A DNA stretch of 64,000 nt from Salinibacterium sp. (GTDB lineage Bacteria > Actinomycetota > Actinomycetes > Actinomycetales > Microbacteriaceae): positions 1 through 64,000 of the forward strand of contig JANXVG010000037.1 in NCBI GenBank assembly GCA_025351795.1, read 5' to 3'. Below, one piece after another: positions 18,724 to 27,355 of the stretch. Position 1 is the stretch's first letter, and each line of letters begins with the position of its first letter. The translations under genes and the position numbers were made by a program. The notes under the pieces were generated by a model. It was not told where the DNA came from and made no database searches. It saw only the letters and a program-made list of their open reading frames with translations.

Positions 18724-19133
18724 CTCTCGTCCTTCTTTCCGACGCCTCTGACGGTGTCGACGTCTTTACGCACACTGGAGATTGTTTGAGTAGGTGCAGG
18801 CACACCGCTCTTGAGGTGGGCCATCCCGACGACCACGAGTACGGCGGTGACGATCAGCAGCACGCCACCGACAATTAGTGCGGCGGCCCACGGTGGGAGC
18901 ACGGTGGCAAGCCCGAGAACGGCGGCGGCAATGAACACTCCGAGCGCGAAGAACAACACCGTCGCAGCGCCAGCAAGCAGCCCGACGCCTATTCCTGCGT
19001 GCTTGAGCTTGGCCGTGATCTCCTGCTTGAGAAGCTCGAGTTCATTTTTGACCTGATCAATAAGCAGAGTCGGCAGGTTCGCGATGAGTGAGAACAGAGA
19101 CCTCTTCGGCGCAGCTACTTGAGACACCGGCAT
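18720..19133 (-). CDS. Putative actinobacterial Holin-X / phage-holin-superfamily protein
   Basis: 137 residues. An amphipathic region (LPTLLIDQVKNELELLKQEITAKLKH) is followed by two membrane segments (LAGAATVLFFALGVFIAAAVL and WAAALIVGGVLLIVTAVLVVV). This is the layout of the Holin-X/DUF1469 group, membrane proteins common on actinobacterial chromosomes and not linked to phage here. Co-encoded with the YtxH-like and DUF3618 proteins with no intergenic space. Confidence 0.82.
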   Translation of the reverse strand: MPVSQVAAPKRSLFSLIANLPTLLIDQVKNELELLKQEITAKLKHAGIGVGLLAGAATVLFFALGVFIAAAVLGLATVLPPWAAALIVGGVLLIVTAVLVVVGMAHLKSGVPAPTQTISSVRKDVDTVRGVGKKDER

Positions 19134-19445
19134 CTACTTAGCGGTAGGTGTTTTCGAAGTATTCGCTGCGGGCTTGCGTGCCGCGGGCTTCGTAGCGGTC
19201 GCCCGCCCGGCGCTTCCCGAGACTTGGGCAACGACCTTTTTGGCGCCGTCCGAGATGAACTCAACGACATCCGGTGCTTTGTCTTTCACGAATGCCTCGG
19301 CGTGATCAACCTGCCTTTGCAGGCGCGGGTCATTCCACAGGGCGCTGGCAGCTTTCTTGATTTCCTCGTAGCGCTCGCGCCCCGCGCGAGTTCCAAGTAC
19401 GTAGCCGATGCCTAGACCGACCACCAAAAGGATCTTGCCTTTCAT
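19134..19445 (-). CDS. YtxH-like small membrane-anchored protein
   Basis: 103 residues. An N-terminal membrane segment (ILLVVGLGIGYVLGT) precedes RAGRERYEEIKKAASALW, the pattern of YtxH-type proteins, then a helical region and an Ala/Lys/Pro-rich tail. The ATG at 19445 is used because the preceding open frame is hydrophilic and atypical. It is the first gene of the envelope trio, about 50 bp downstream of hemG. Confidence 0.8.
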   Translation of the reverse strand: MKGKILLVVGLGIGYVLGTRAGRERYEEIKKAASALWNDPRLQRQVDHAEAFVKDKAPDVVEFISDGAKKVVAQVSGSAGRATATKPAARKPAANTSKTPTAK

Positions 19446-19494
19446 GGTGTTCTCCGTTTCGTTCTGGGTGCGTTCTTTTCCAGCGTAGACCCGG

Positions 19495-20751
19495 TCACGG
19501 TGCAAGTTCTTTGAGCAAACTCCCAGCCTGCGCCCTCGCTTGGGCGACCACTGCGGCCAGCCCCGTGCCCGCGGCGGCCTCGCCTACGACGACCGGGCCG
19601 CCCGCGGCACGAATCCCGATCTGGCGACGATCCCAGTCGACCCGTGCAACGTCGACGACGCTCGCCGGGTCGAGTTCGATCCCAAGCAGCTGGCTGGCGT
19701 CGGTAAGCGCGACAGTAGCCACATTCCCCTCAACAGCGGTGTACGAAAGTCGCAGCACGTGTCTGCCGACCGCACGCTCGGCAAGCCACTCCCACTTGGC
19801 CGTGGCATGAGTAAGTGCCCGCGCGCGGATGCCTGCTACCCCATCCGCGACGAGCACCCCGGTGCCCCGCGGTGCCGCATCCAGTCGAGGTTCACCGACT
19901 ACGAGAGTGACCAGCACCACACGTTGCGTAGGTGGTTCCGAGTCGAACAGAGCGGACGTCGCCACGACAACCCGTCCCTTCACTGCGGCTCGGCCCACGC
20001 GCGCGGAGTCTTCCCGAACCGAAGTCACTCTCGTATTGAGCTGAACATCCACGGCAAACCGCTCGAGGTCTGCCGTCAGCTCATCGACGAGGCGCATGAC
20101 GCCGCCACGGATGCCCGCGACGTTCGAGCCCGCCCGGTCGCTGGGAGCCAGGTCGAGTACCGCTCGTGCGAGGGAGCCCGTGCGGCGCAGTGCGCTGCGC
20201 AATTCTGGAGCCGCGCGATCCAGATCAAGATCATCGGCGTTTACCGAGTACACGCCGCGCGTGATCGGCGCGACAAGCCTGTCGACGACGGCCGACCCCA
20301 TGCGCTTGCGCACGAGTTCGCCGATCGTGTGCGAGTTTGCTCCGTAGGCACCGGGAAAGGCAATCTCGAGGAAGGCGCGGAACGCTGCGCGGCCGCCGAC
20401 AACATCCACAACATCACGAGCGAGAGGAGAACCCGGGATTCCCAGCAGCGTGTGCTTCGGGATCGGTACGGTCGCGCGGTCTGCTTCATAGAGCCACGCG
20501 CCTGACGGGTTAGGACGCACGATCTGGTCACCGAGCCCGATGTCAGCAGCGAGTTTCTCGACGTGTCCACCGCGCGTGGCGAAGCTCTCGGCCCCGGCGT
20601 CGAGGACGATGCCACCCACCGTGTGACGCGCCAGCGAGCCACCGAGGCGATTGGAGGACTCGAGAAGCATGACCGAAAGGCCCCCTTCGGCAAGATCGCG
20701 CGCGGCGACGAGTCCAGCTATGCCGCCGCCAACAACGACGACGTCAGGCAT
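19495..20751 (-). CDS. hemG: Coproporphyrinogen III oxidase / protoporphyrinogen oxidase-like (HemY/CgoX)
   Basis: 418 residues. An FAD amine-oxidase fold with the dinucleotide motif VVVVGGGIAGLVAARDLAEGG at the N terminus and a C-terminal FAD-contact region around GTGLAAVVAQA. In the coproporphyrin pathway it oxidises coproporphyrinogen III to coproporphyrin III (CgoX; hemY in older naming). The ATG at 20751 overlaps the hemE stop by 8 nt, so the two are coupled. FVxRRMG-like porphyrin-pocket residues (LVRKRMGSAVVDRLVAPITRGVYS) are as in the family. Confidence 0.92.
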   Translation of the reverse strand: MPDVVVVGGGIAGLVAARDLAEGGLSVMLLESSNRLGGSLARHTVGGIVLDAGAESFATRGGHVEKLAADIGLGDQIVRPNPSGAWLYEADRATVPIPKHTLLGIPGSPLARDVVDVVGGRAAFRAFLEIAFPGAYGANSHTIGELVRKRMGSAVVDRLVAPITRGVYSVNADDLDLDRAAPELRSALRRTGSLARAVLDLAPSDRAGSNVAGIRGGVMRLVDELTADLERFAVDVQLNTRVTSVREDSARVGRAAVKGRVVVATSALFDSEPPTQRVVLVTLVVGEPRLDAAPRGTGVLVADGVAGIRARALTHATAKWEWLAERAVGRHVLRLSYTAVEGNVATVALTDASQLLGIELDPASVVDVARVDWDRRQIGIRAAGGPVVVGEAAAGTGLAAVVAQARAQAGSLLKELAP

Positions 20752-21802
20752 GTTCGTGCACGAGCTCAACAATTCTCGTGAGTACGTCTGGGTCGGTGTC
20801 TGGCGGCACGCCGTGCCCGAGGTTTACGACGTGCGAGGGCGCGGCACGCCCGCGATCGATCACATCGCGCACGTGTGACTCGACTATCTTCCACGGGGCC
20901 GCGAGCAGCGCAGGGTCGAGATTGCCCTGCAGGGGAACCGCCCCGCCGAGTCGTCGGTTTGCCTCGTCGAGAGGGATGCGCCAATCGACTCCCATCACAT
21001 CAGCGCCGACGTCGTGCATGGCCCGAAGCAATTCGCCCGAGCCGACCCCGAAATGAACCTTGGGCACGTCGAGGCCGCGCAGTGCAGACAGCGCGCGCTT
21101 CGAATGTGGCGCGACCCGTCGTACATAGTTGGCTTCGCTGAGCGAACCCACCCATGAGTCGAACAGCTGTGCGGCGCTCGCGCCCGCCATCACTTGTGCA
21201 CGCAAGAATTCACCCGTCACGTCTGCACACCAATTGAGCAGCGCAGCCCAGGCGTGCGGGTCGGAGAACATCATCGTGCGCGCGCGCAATTGATCTTTCG
21301 AAGGCCCCCCCTCCACCAAGTAAGACGCAAGCGTAAACGGGGCACCCGCGAAACCGATGAGCGGAATCGACCCGAGTTGCGCCACCGCGCGCTGCACCGC
21401 CTCGGTGATGGGGGCCAAAGCTTCCGGATCGAGGGGCCGGAGAGCGGCGACATCCGCGGCCGTGCGAATCGGGTTCGCGATCACCGGGCCCGTGCCCTGC
21501 ACTATCTGCACGTCGACGCCCGCGAGCTTCACCGGAATCACGATGTCACTGAAGAAAATCGCGGCGTCCACGCCGTGTCGACGTACCGGCTGCAGGGTGA
21601 TCTCGCTCGCGAGTTCGGGGGTCAGACATGCGTCGAGCATCTGGTTGCCGACTCGCAACTCACGGTATTCGGGCAGCGACCGGCCGGCCTGGCGCATGAA
21701 CCATACCGGTGGCGTGTCTCCTCGTTCACCTCGGTACGCGCGCACGAGTGGGGATGACGCCGTACGGCCGTCAACGAGGGGATGGTTAATTGGCAGGCTC
21801 AC
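20744..21802 (-). CDS. hemE: Uroporphyrinogen decarboxylase
   Basis: 352 residues from the GTG at 21802. It removes four carboxyl groups from uroporphyrinogen III to give coproporphyrinogen III. PPVWFMRQAGRSLPEYRELR and GFAGAPFTLASYLVEGG are the two family signatures, and NLGHGVPPDTDPDVL closes the protein. The open frame continues upstream to 22243, but that stretch is antisense to hemA and unrelated to HemE. The GTG is preceded at 7 nt by a TAACCT -10 element, so the transcript should be leaderless. First gene of the haem operon on this strand. Confidence 0.95.
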   Translation of the reverse strand: MSLPINHPLVDGRTASSPLVRAYRGERGDTPPVWFMRQAGRSLPEYRELRVGNQMLDACLTPELASEITLQPVRRHGVDAAIFFSDIVIPVKLAGVDVQIVQGTGPVIANPIRTAADVAALRPLDPEALAPITEAVQRAVAQLGSIPLIGFAGAPFTLASYLVEGGPSKDQLRARTMMFSDPHAWAALLNWCADVTGEFLRAQVMAGASAAQLFDSWVGSLSEANYVRRVAPHSKRALSALRGLDVPKVHFGVGSGELLRAMHDVGADVMGVDWRIPLDEANRRLGGAVPLQGNLDPALLAAPWKIVESHVRDVIDRGRAAPSHVVNLGHGVPPDTDPDVLTRIVELVHEHA

Positions 21803-21807
21803 GACGT

Positions 21808-21815
21808 TAAGGTTA
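21808..21815. promoter_or_regulatory. Interlocked divergent -10 elements of hemE and hemA
   Basis: Between the two GTG starts (21802 minus, 21821 plus) is the 10-bp palindrome AGGTTAACCT (21810-21819). The plus strand reads TAAGGT (21808-21813), 7 nt before the hemA GTG. The minus strand reads TAACCT (21815-21810), 7 nt before the hemE GTG. The two elements share four base pairs, so polymerase probably cannot initiate both at once. Only 18 bp separate the start codons, leaving no room for leaders or ribosome sites. Confidence 0.6.
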
Positions 21816-21820
21816 ACCTC

Positions 21821-23044
21821 GTGCTGCTGTGCTTGACTGCCAACCATCAGAATGCGAGCTTCGAGATTCTCGAGAAGCTCTCCTTCGGTGCGCAGGATGC
21901 CGCCCGGGTGCTCGTGGCGGCGAACGACTCGGTATGCGGTGCCGTTGTACTCGCTACCTGCAATCGCTTCGAGGCCTACCTTGAGCTCAGCGGCGAAGCG
22001 GATGCCGGCGTCGACTCCACCATCCAGGCCATGTCTGCAGCGAGCGGCATTGATCCTCGCGCTCTCCGTGCGACCGTGACCGTGATGTCCGGCGAGGATG
22101 TAGCCCGCCATCTCTTCGCCGTCTCCAGCGGACTCGAATCCGTGGTCGTGGGCGAGGAAGAGATTTCTGGGCAAGTGCAGCGCTCTCTCGAGCGCGCGCG
22201 CGCGGACCATACGGTGTCGCGTGAACTCGAGCGTCTCTTCCAAGGGGCTGCACGAACGAGTCGGGGGGTGAAGACCCAGACCTCGATCATCGGTTCCGGG
22301 CGATCGCTCGTGCGGCTCGCGCTCGAACTGGTCGCGAGTCGGGTCACCGACTGGGCGAGCACATCGGTGCTCGTGATTGGTACTGGCACGTACGCGCGCA
22401 CAACCGTCTCGGCCCTGAAGGATCGCGGTGCCCGCGACATTGCGGTGTACTCATCCATCGGCAGAGCACCAGCTTTCGCGGCTCGCAATGGCGTGCGAGA
22501 CGCACCAGGTCTGATCGCAGGAATTGCAGCAGCCGGGCTCGTCTTTGCGTGCACGACGCGCCTCGCTGTTACATCCCGAGAAATTACGGACACCCGACGC
22601 CGACTGGTCGTCGACCTCGGGCTGCCGCGCAACGTCGACCCTGCGATCGCACACCTTCCCGGTATCGAACTGCTTGATCTCGAAACAATCCGATTGCACG
22701 CGCCCATGGAAGAACTGAGCGTAGCCAATGACGCTCGTGCAATGGTGGGAGACGCCGTCTCGCGTTTTGTGGCCGATCAGGCGATCGCGCCATCCGTTGT
22801 CGCTCTCCGGGAGCACGTCGACGCGCTTCTCGAGGCCGAGATCGCGCGCGCTGCGCGCAGGGGAGATGACGGGGCAACCGAGGCCGCGCTGCGCCACTTC
22901 GCTGGAGTGCTGTTACACATTCCGTCGTCGCGGGCGCGAGACCTTTCGCGGAACGGGCATGGCGCCGACGTCGTCACTGCACTCGATTCGCTGTTCGGTA
23001 TCCGAACAACGCTGGCGGTCGAAGCCAACGAAAATACGGCGTAG
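21821..23044 (+). CDS. hemA: Glutamyl-tRNA reductase
   Basis: 407 residues. It reduces glutamyl-tRNA to glutamate-1-semialdehyde, the committed step of the C5 haem pathway. LLCLTANHQNASFEILEKLS at the N terminus, the catalytic Cys47 in VLATCNRFEAYLE and the GEEEISGQVQRSL segment are diagnostic; VLVIGTGTYARTTVSAL is the NADPH site. The GTG at 21821 matches the usual N terminus, whereas the open frame to 21782 would cross the hemE start. Divergent from the rest of the haem cluster. Confidence 0.95.
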   Translation: MLLCLTANHQNASFEILEKLSFGAQDAARVLVAANDSVCGAVVLATCNRFEAYLELSGEADAGVDSTIQAMSAASGIDPRALRATVTVMSGEDVARHLFAVSSGLESVVVGEEEISGQVQRSLERARADHTVSRELERLFQGAARTSRGVKTQTSIIGSGRSLVRLALELVASRVTDWASTSVLVIGTGTYARTTVSALKDRGARDIAVYSSIGRAPAFAARNGVRDAPGLIAGIAAAGLVFACTTRLAVTSREITDTRRRLVVDLGLPRNVDPAIAHLPGIELLDLETIRLHAPMEELSVANDARAMVGDAVSRFVADQAIAPSVVALREHVDALLEAEIARAARRGDDGATEAALRHFAGVLLHIPSSRARDLSRNGHGADVVTALDSLFGIRTTLAVEANENTA

Positions 23045-23315
23045 GGCCGCGCCGCTCGAGCGCGGTTTCCACCACCAGTTCGTCCGATAGTCGTTTGCAC
23101 ACGTTGTGAACGAGTGAGCTCGCCGATTTCGGGGTGCGTTCTGTGGCGACGGCGACCCAGCACGGGCATGGGTGGCGGCAGCATGCATCCGGGCGTCGTC
23201 GACCGCAGAATTCGAGTGCCGATCACTGGCCCGATGTGCGTAACTCATGCTGAAGTGTGCCGCGCAACGCAACTTGCCTGATTTTGCTCGGGCGTCGGGC
23301 GCAGCCCGCGACAGG
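23045..23315. other. Non-coding stretch downstream of hemA
   Basis: No convincing gene. Several open frames cross it but none has a ribosome site or recognisable protein. Repeats begin at 23316 and the hairpin of the surface-protein gene at 23502. Confidence 0.5.
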
Positions 23316-23387
23316 TGGCATGAGTTATGAACACAACCAGCGACACCACACAGCTGGCATGAGTTGTGAACAGAACGAGCGACACCA
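23316..23387. repeat. Two-copy 39-bp-period tandem repeat
   Basis: Copies at 23316-23348 and 23355-23387 share the pattern TGGCATGAGTTRTGAACA followed by SAACSAGCGACACCA, with three mismatches over 33 bp and a 6-bp spacer. It lies in non-coding DNA between hemA and the surface-protein terminator. Only two units, so not a CRISPR array. Confidence 0.6.
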
Positions 23388-23428
23388 GGCTGGTGGCACC
23401 AGGCTGGTGGCACCGGGTGCCTGGCACC
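23388..23428. repeat. Short direct repeats of GGCTGGTGGCACC type
   Basis: GGCTGGTGGCACCA (23388-23401) is followed at once by GGCTGGTGGCACC (23402-23414) and a diverged third unit, GGGTGCCTGGCACC (23415-23428). They directly follow the 39-bp repeats. Confidence 0.55.
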
Positions 23429-23501
23429 GAGCTGCCGAAACGCGCGGTTCGGCGCCGTCATCGTGTTACCGAGAGTGGGGACCAGTCGCCTCGAGCACAC
23501 A

Positions 23502-23544
23502 ACATAGCCCCGGCGTTCCGAGGGTTGGAACACCGGGGCTATGT
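23502..23544. terminator. Strong hairpin after the surface-protein gene
   Basis: An 18-bp stem with one mismatch (23502-23519 with 23527-23544; outer arm ACATAGCCCCGG) and a 7-nt loop, 17 bp past the stop of the large surface-protein gene. No T-run follows on the minus strand. Confidence 0.7.
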
Positions 23545-23560
23545 GCTGTGTGCAGGTGTT

Positions 23561-26500
23561 CTATTTCTCCGTGTTGTAGCGACGACGCACGACGATACCG
23601 GCGACGCCGAGCATCACGAAACCGAGCGCGAGGCCAAGGCCAAGCGTGCCGGTCACGCCCGTGAAGGCCAAGGTAGCAAGGCAGTCGGTCGGTGCAGCGA
23701 GGAAGATCAGCGGCCACGATGTTTGTGCGCCTTCCTCGAGTCCGTAGTTCGGTGCGATCGCTGCAGCAGTGACGGTCACCGACTTCACGCCCGTCACCGG
23801 GTAGGTGCCTGCTGAAACGACTCGCCCGCCAATCGAATACTCAACGCCCGTGGTTGTTGGGATCGTGTACGAGCCGTCGACCGCGCAGGTCGGCTGCTTT
23901 GCCGTGACCGCCGCCGGCGTTACGAGGGGGTGAGTCTGAAGGTTACAGGCTGGGTCGTTAGCCGACGGGGGTGCGGCTATCACCACATTCCACGACGTTG
24001 TGACGCCCGTGTCGAAGCCGTAGGCCGGTGCGTCTGGCTTAGCCGTGATTGTGCGGGTGGTTGCGGCCGTCACGACGTACTTACCTGGGTTCACTGGGGT
24101 AGCACCGATAAACCACAGCACGCCCGTGGTCGCAGGGATCGTGTACGACCCGTCTGTCGAACAAGTGGGGTTCACCCAGGTGACGTTTGCTGGTGTTACG
24201 AGAGGATGCGTTGTCAGTTCACAGCCGGTCGGCGCTACGAACTGGTGATCCCACGATGTTGTTGCGCCATCTGGGAATCCGTAGGTGTCGGCGGCAACCG
24301 CTTCGAAGTGCACGGTCGTGGCTGTCGCAACTGGGTGCGTGCCGGGCGCGGTCAGCGCTCCATTGACGAGCCAACTGACACCGGTCACTGTTGGAAGAGT
24401 GTACGAACCGTCAGCCTTGCAGGTGATCGCCGCCGTAGGAACCACCGGAACCGAAAGCTTTTCACAGTGTGCGGGTGCGGCGACGGTGACCTTCTGTGGC
24501 CACGAAGCTAGCCCAGCGACAACAAACCCCGGAGCGGCCACGACCTTTACCGTGTAGTCGCCAGCTGGCACGCTGGCGAATCCATTCGCATCTGGTACGA
24601 ACACCTTCGAATCAGAATCGCGCGTGATGGTGTACACCAGACCGGGCTGAAAATCTACCCAGATCGACCCATTGGTCACCACACCTGAGACGCACTGCTC
24701 GGGCGTGAGCTTCGGGTCGCCCGGCGTTCCGCCGGTGAAACAGTTGGCAAACGGCTCGATTACCGTATGGATCGGGTTGGCCGTGTCGCCGTTGATGATG
24801 ACGTCATAGCTTCCCCCCGCGTTAACCATCGGGGTCGTCCCGACCTTCACTTTTTCGCCCGGCTGAACAACTTGGGTGATGGCCGGGTTTGCGCTCGGAA
24901 CGGTGAAGGTAACCGGCACGGTCGAGCCGGTGTTATCGAACCAGAAGTACACGTTCTTCGAGGAGAATGTGCCTTCCGGATGCGCCTCACTGAATCCACT
25001 CGGGTAGCAGGCGCCAAGCTCGATAGTCACGTGAGGATCAACGACCTGCTTGTTGAACACGTAGTTTGAGCATCCCACGGTCAGCCTGGTGATGGTTCCA
25101 TCACCTTTCGCACCTGCACCGAGTGAGAATCCCACGGCCTGCACGGTGAGCTTGTCTGACGTCACGCCATTCTGGGCGTACGCGAACAGGATCTCGTTGA
25201 TCGTGCCATAGGCGAGCTGATAGCTCGGGTTCGGGCCAGCCGGAAGACCAGCAATCGACTTATTGATCCACCACTTATCGAACAGGGGTTCTTTAACCAG
25301 GTTGCCCTTCCAGACGCCACCGACGTAGAGCGTCATCTGGATTCCGGGAGCGGCCTGCTGCGGAGTGTTGGTGTCGACGTAGGTGAGGCTAGGGTTACCA
25401 GCATCTGCGAGCAGGAAGTTGGTCGGGTAGTACCCGGCCGATTTGTCGACGGATGTGCTGTTGTCGGTCCAGATGTGCAGCCCGCCGGTGACGTACTCGC
25501 GGTGACCACCCGAACGAGACTCGGTTGCAAAGTCCCACAGACTCTGGTCAAGATTCGTTGAGGTAACGGTGGGCGTCGTCGCCGGACATTGCGTCTGGCA
25601 TGCTGCGTAGTTACCTAATTCAAACGTCCAGCCACCGGCCGGGTACCCGGTGAGCACGTTCGAGCCCTTAGCGACTGCTGTAACGACATTGTGGCCAGTC
25701 TTACCATCACCGGTGAGGGTGTAGTCGATGGCGTCGGTGTCGGCTGGCACAACGATCGAGCCGTATGCACCACACTCGGAGCTGACCTTGGCCGTCGGCG
25801 TCACGACAGGGACCTCGTTGCAGCCCGGGGTGTCGTTGGTCCAGGTATGGCCAGGGGTCGAGGTCTGGAATCCCATGTTGTGCAGGAATGTTTCGGTGAA
25901 GGTCTCACCCGGGCCGGGCTGGTTCGGGCCGACAAGGTGCAGACTCGGATCTGGCTGGTAGCCGAAGTTGGCGTAGATGTCACCCTGACCACAGCTCACC
26001 GCCGCCGCGTACGGGTAGGTACCGGGAACGACGATCTTGTCGCGCTTGTCGACGACATCGCGGATCTGTGGCCACATCTGGTTAGTGGTGTACTTCCAGC
26101 TCGTCGCGGTTACCCAGAAACCCTGACAAAGAGCGTGGGAAGAACCGCCAACGTCGGTGACGGTGATGACGCCGCTATTGCTGTTCGGGATGTAGGTGTA
26201 GCTGACATTCGCCTTCGTGATACACGGGGGCGCGCAACTGCCCGTCGATGGCAGGATGCCGCCGAGCGTTCCGTGGAACACCTGCGTCGTGCCTCCGCCG
26301 GAGAAAGCGTGCTTGAGTGCTGCCGTCGCCGTGACCGAGTAGTCGCCCGGTCCGGTCGAGATGGTGGGCGCACCCCAGGTCGCGTTGGTCGGGGTATTAA
26401 GCACGAGCGTTTCTGCTGAGACGCAGGATGCTGGGGTAATCGTGACGGACGCCGACGCATCCTGAACCACAGGGTCAGTACCGCAGGTCAGTTCACCAGT

Positions 26501-27196
26501 GAAATGTTCATTGTGTCCGTCGTACTGAACCCAATCCACCGTCCACTGGCCGGACAGGTATGTGGAGTAGTGGTAGGAGAAAACGCCCGAGTCTCGTTCG
26601 AGGACTGTTAGCGGGTACTTGAGGTCTCCTCCCGGCGCGTGGATCAACACGTAGAGGTGAGTGGGACCATCGACGGCGGCATCTTGTGCCTGCACCGGGT
26701 TGATCTCAGCGTTCATCTGGAAGGTCGTACCACCCTGAATGAGCGTCATGTTGATGTAGTTGCTGCCGTTGAGCGCCGAACCGATGTTCACAATGGCGGC
26801 GGAGCAGTCAACTGAGTCTGCTACGGGTGTCGGAATGGTACAGAGAATGACGTGGCTAATGCTGTCTTTGTTGGGGAAGGAGAATCCCGCTCCCACAGTC
26901 AGCCCCGTCGTGTAGACAGCGTTCGGGTCACCCACGCTCTCGACAGAGCCCGTCTTGACGACGACCTTCGAATACGTTCGGCCGGTCGGGGGCGCAGCGA
27001 GAATGTAAGGAACCGTGTTGACCGGCTCGATCTTCGTGCACGTCTCACCCGAAAGCAGCTGCCAATTCTGCTCCTGGTTGGCCGACGATCCGGTCGGATA
27101 TCCGTTCGTTGCCGTTGCGGGGAGCACAACAGCTGTGATCGCGAGTCCCGCGGCGAGGAGGAGGGTCGTGGCGAGGGCAACAATCTTTTTGAACAC
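23561..27196 (-). CDS. Large repeat-containing surface protein with LAFTG sortase signal
   Basis: 1211 residues. A signal peptide (FKKIVALATTLLLAAGLAI, cleavage near ATATNG) starts the protein and a sorting signal ends it: LAFTG at residues 1176-1180, a membrane segment (GLGLALGFVMLGVAGIVV) and the tail RRRYNTEK. LAxTG is the motif preferred by class E sortases of high-GC Gram-positives; one is encoded at 49691-50488. From about residue 920 three repeats of 80-90 residues occur, each with CxxDGSYT(L/I)PxxTGV and a later TSW, plus a more diverged unit before them. The middle region is rich in Thr, Gly and Cys pairs. The GTG at 27196 has an AGGAG site 7 nt upstream, ruling out the longer frame to 27442. 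Adhesin or wall protein is an inference; no enzymatic motif was found. Confidence 0.85.
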   Translation of the reverse strand: MFKKIVALATTLLLAAGLAITAVVLPATATNGYPTGSSANQEQNWQLLSGETCTKIEPVNTVPYILAAPPTGRTYSKVVVKTGSVESVGDPNAVYTTGLTVGAGFSFPNKDSISHVILCTIPTPVADSVDCSAAIVNIGSALNGSNYINMTLIQGGTTFQMNAEINPVQAQDAAVDGPTHLYVLIHAPGGDLKYPLTVLERDSGVFSYHYSTYLSGQWTVDWVQYDGHNEHFTGELTCGTDPVVQDASASVTITPASCVSAETLVLNTPTNATWGAPTISTGPGDYSVTATAALKHAFSGGGTTQVFHGTLGGILPSTGSCAPPCITKANVSYTYIPNSNSGVITVTDVGGSSHALCQGFWVTATSWKYTTNQMWPQIRDVVDKRDKIVVPGTYPYAAAVSCGQGDIYANFGYQPDPSLHLVGPNQPGPGETFTETFLHNMGFQTSTPGHTWTNDTPGCNEVPVVTPTAKVSSECGAYGSIVVPADTDAIDYTLTGDGKTGHNVVTAVAKGSNVLTGYPAGGWTFELGNYAACQTQCPATTPTVTSTNLDQSLWDFATESRSGGHREYVTGGLHIWTDNSTSVDKSAGYYPTNFLLADAGNPSLTYVDTNTPQQAAPGIQMTLYVGGVWKGNLVKEPLFDKWWINKSIAGLPAGPNPSYQLAYGTINEILFAYAQNGVTSDKLTVQAVGFSLGAGAKGDGTITRLTVGCSNYVFNKQVVDPHVTIELGACYPSGFSEAHPEGTFSSKNVYFWFDNTGSTVPVTFTVPSANPAITQVVQPGEKVKVGTTPMVNAGGSYDVIINGDTANPIHTVIEPFANCFTGGTPGDPKLTPEQCVSGVVTNGSIWVDFQPGLVYTITRDSDSKVFVPDANGFASVPAGDYTVKVVAAPGFVVAGLASWPQKVTVAAPAHCEKLSVPVVPTAAITCKADGSYTLPTVTGVSWLVNGALTAPGTHPVATATTVHFEAVAADTYGFPDGATTSWDHQFVAPTGCELTTHPLVTPANVTWVNPTCSTDGSYTIPATTGVLWFIGATPVNPGKYVVTAATTRTITAKPDAPAYGFDTGVTTSWNVVIAAPPSANDPACNLQTHPLVTPAAVTAKQPTCAVDGSYTIPTTTGVEYSIGGRVVSAGTYPVTGVKSVTVTAAAIAPNYGLEEGAQTSWPLIFLAAPTDCLATLAFTGVTGTLGLGLALGFVMLGVAGIVVRRRYNTEK
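23690..24440 (-). repeat. DNA encoding tandem 80-90-residue repeats of the surface protein
   Basis: Three consecutive units share the core DGSYTxPxxTGV, then GxYPV or GxxPV, YGxxxGxxTSW, and end near CxLxTHPLVTP. Boundaries are approximate, from the protein pattern. Confidence 0.65.
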
Positions 27197-27355
27197 GGTA
27201 CAGCTCCTGGGTAAGGGGAGTTCGGACTCACCCACGAGCACACGCGCGAGTCGGGGATCGCGTTTCGAGTGGGTAAGCCTGAATACACTGGATTCGGGAG
27301 TGCCGGCCGAATTTTCGGGATTCAGACCAACGCAGTGCGATAGACAACATAGCAC

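Noticed and set aside
18720-19133. Phage remnant suggested by a holin-like protein
   Set aside because: Holin-X-type proteins are ordinary chromosomal genes in Actinobacteria and no other phage gene is nearby.
19540-20505. 321-codon open frame on the plus strand
   Set aside because: Antisense to hemG; Arg/His-rich and without homologous features.
21803-22243. N-terminal extension of HemE by about 147 residues
   Set aside because: The extra part is antisense to hemA and unlike any HemE; the GTG at 21802 gives the standard length.
23316-23428. Possible CRISPR array
   Set aside because: Only two long units with a 6-bp spacer and then short direct repeats; no cas gene in the window.
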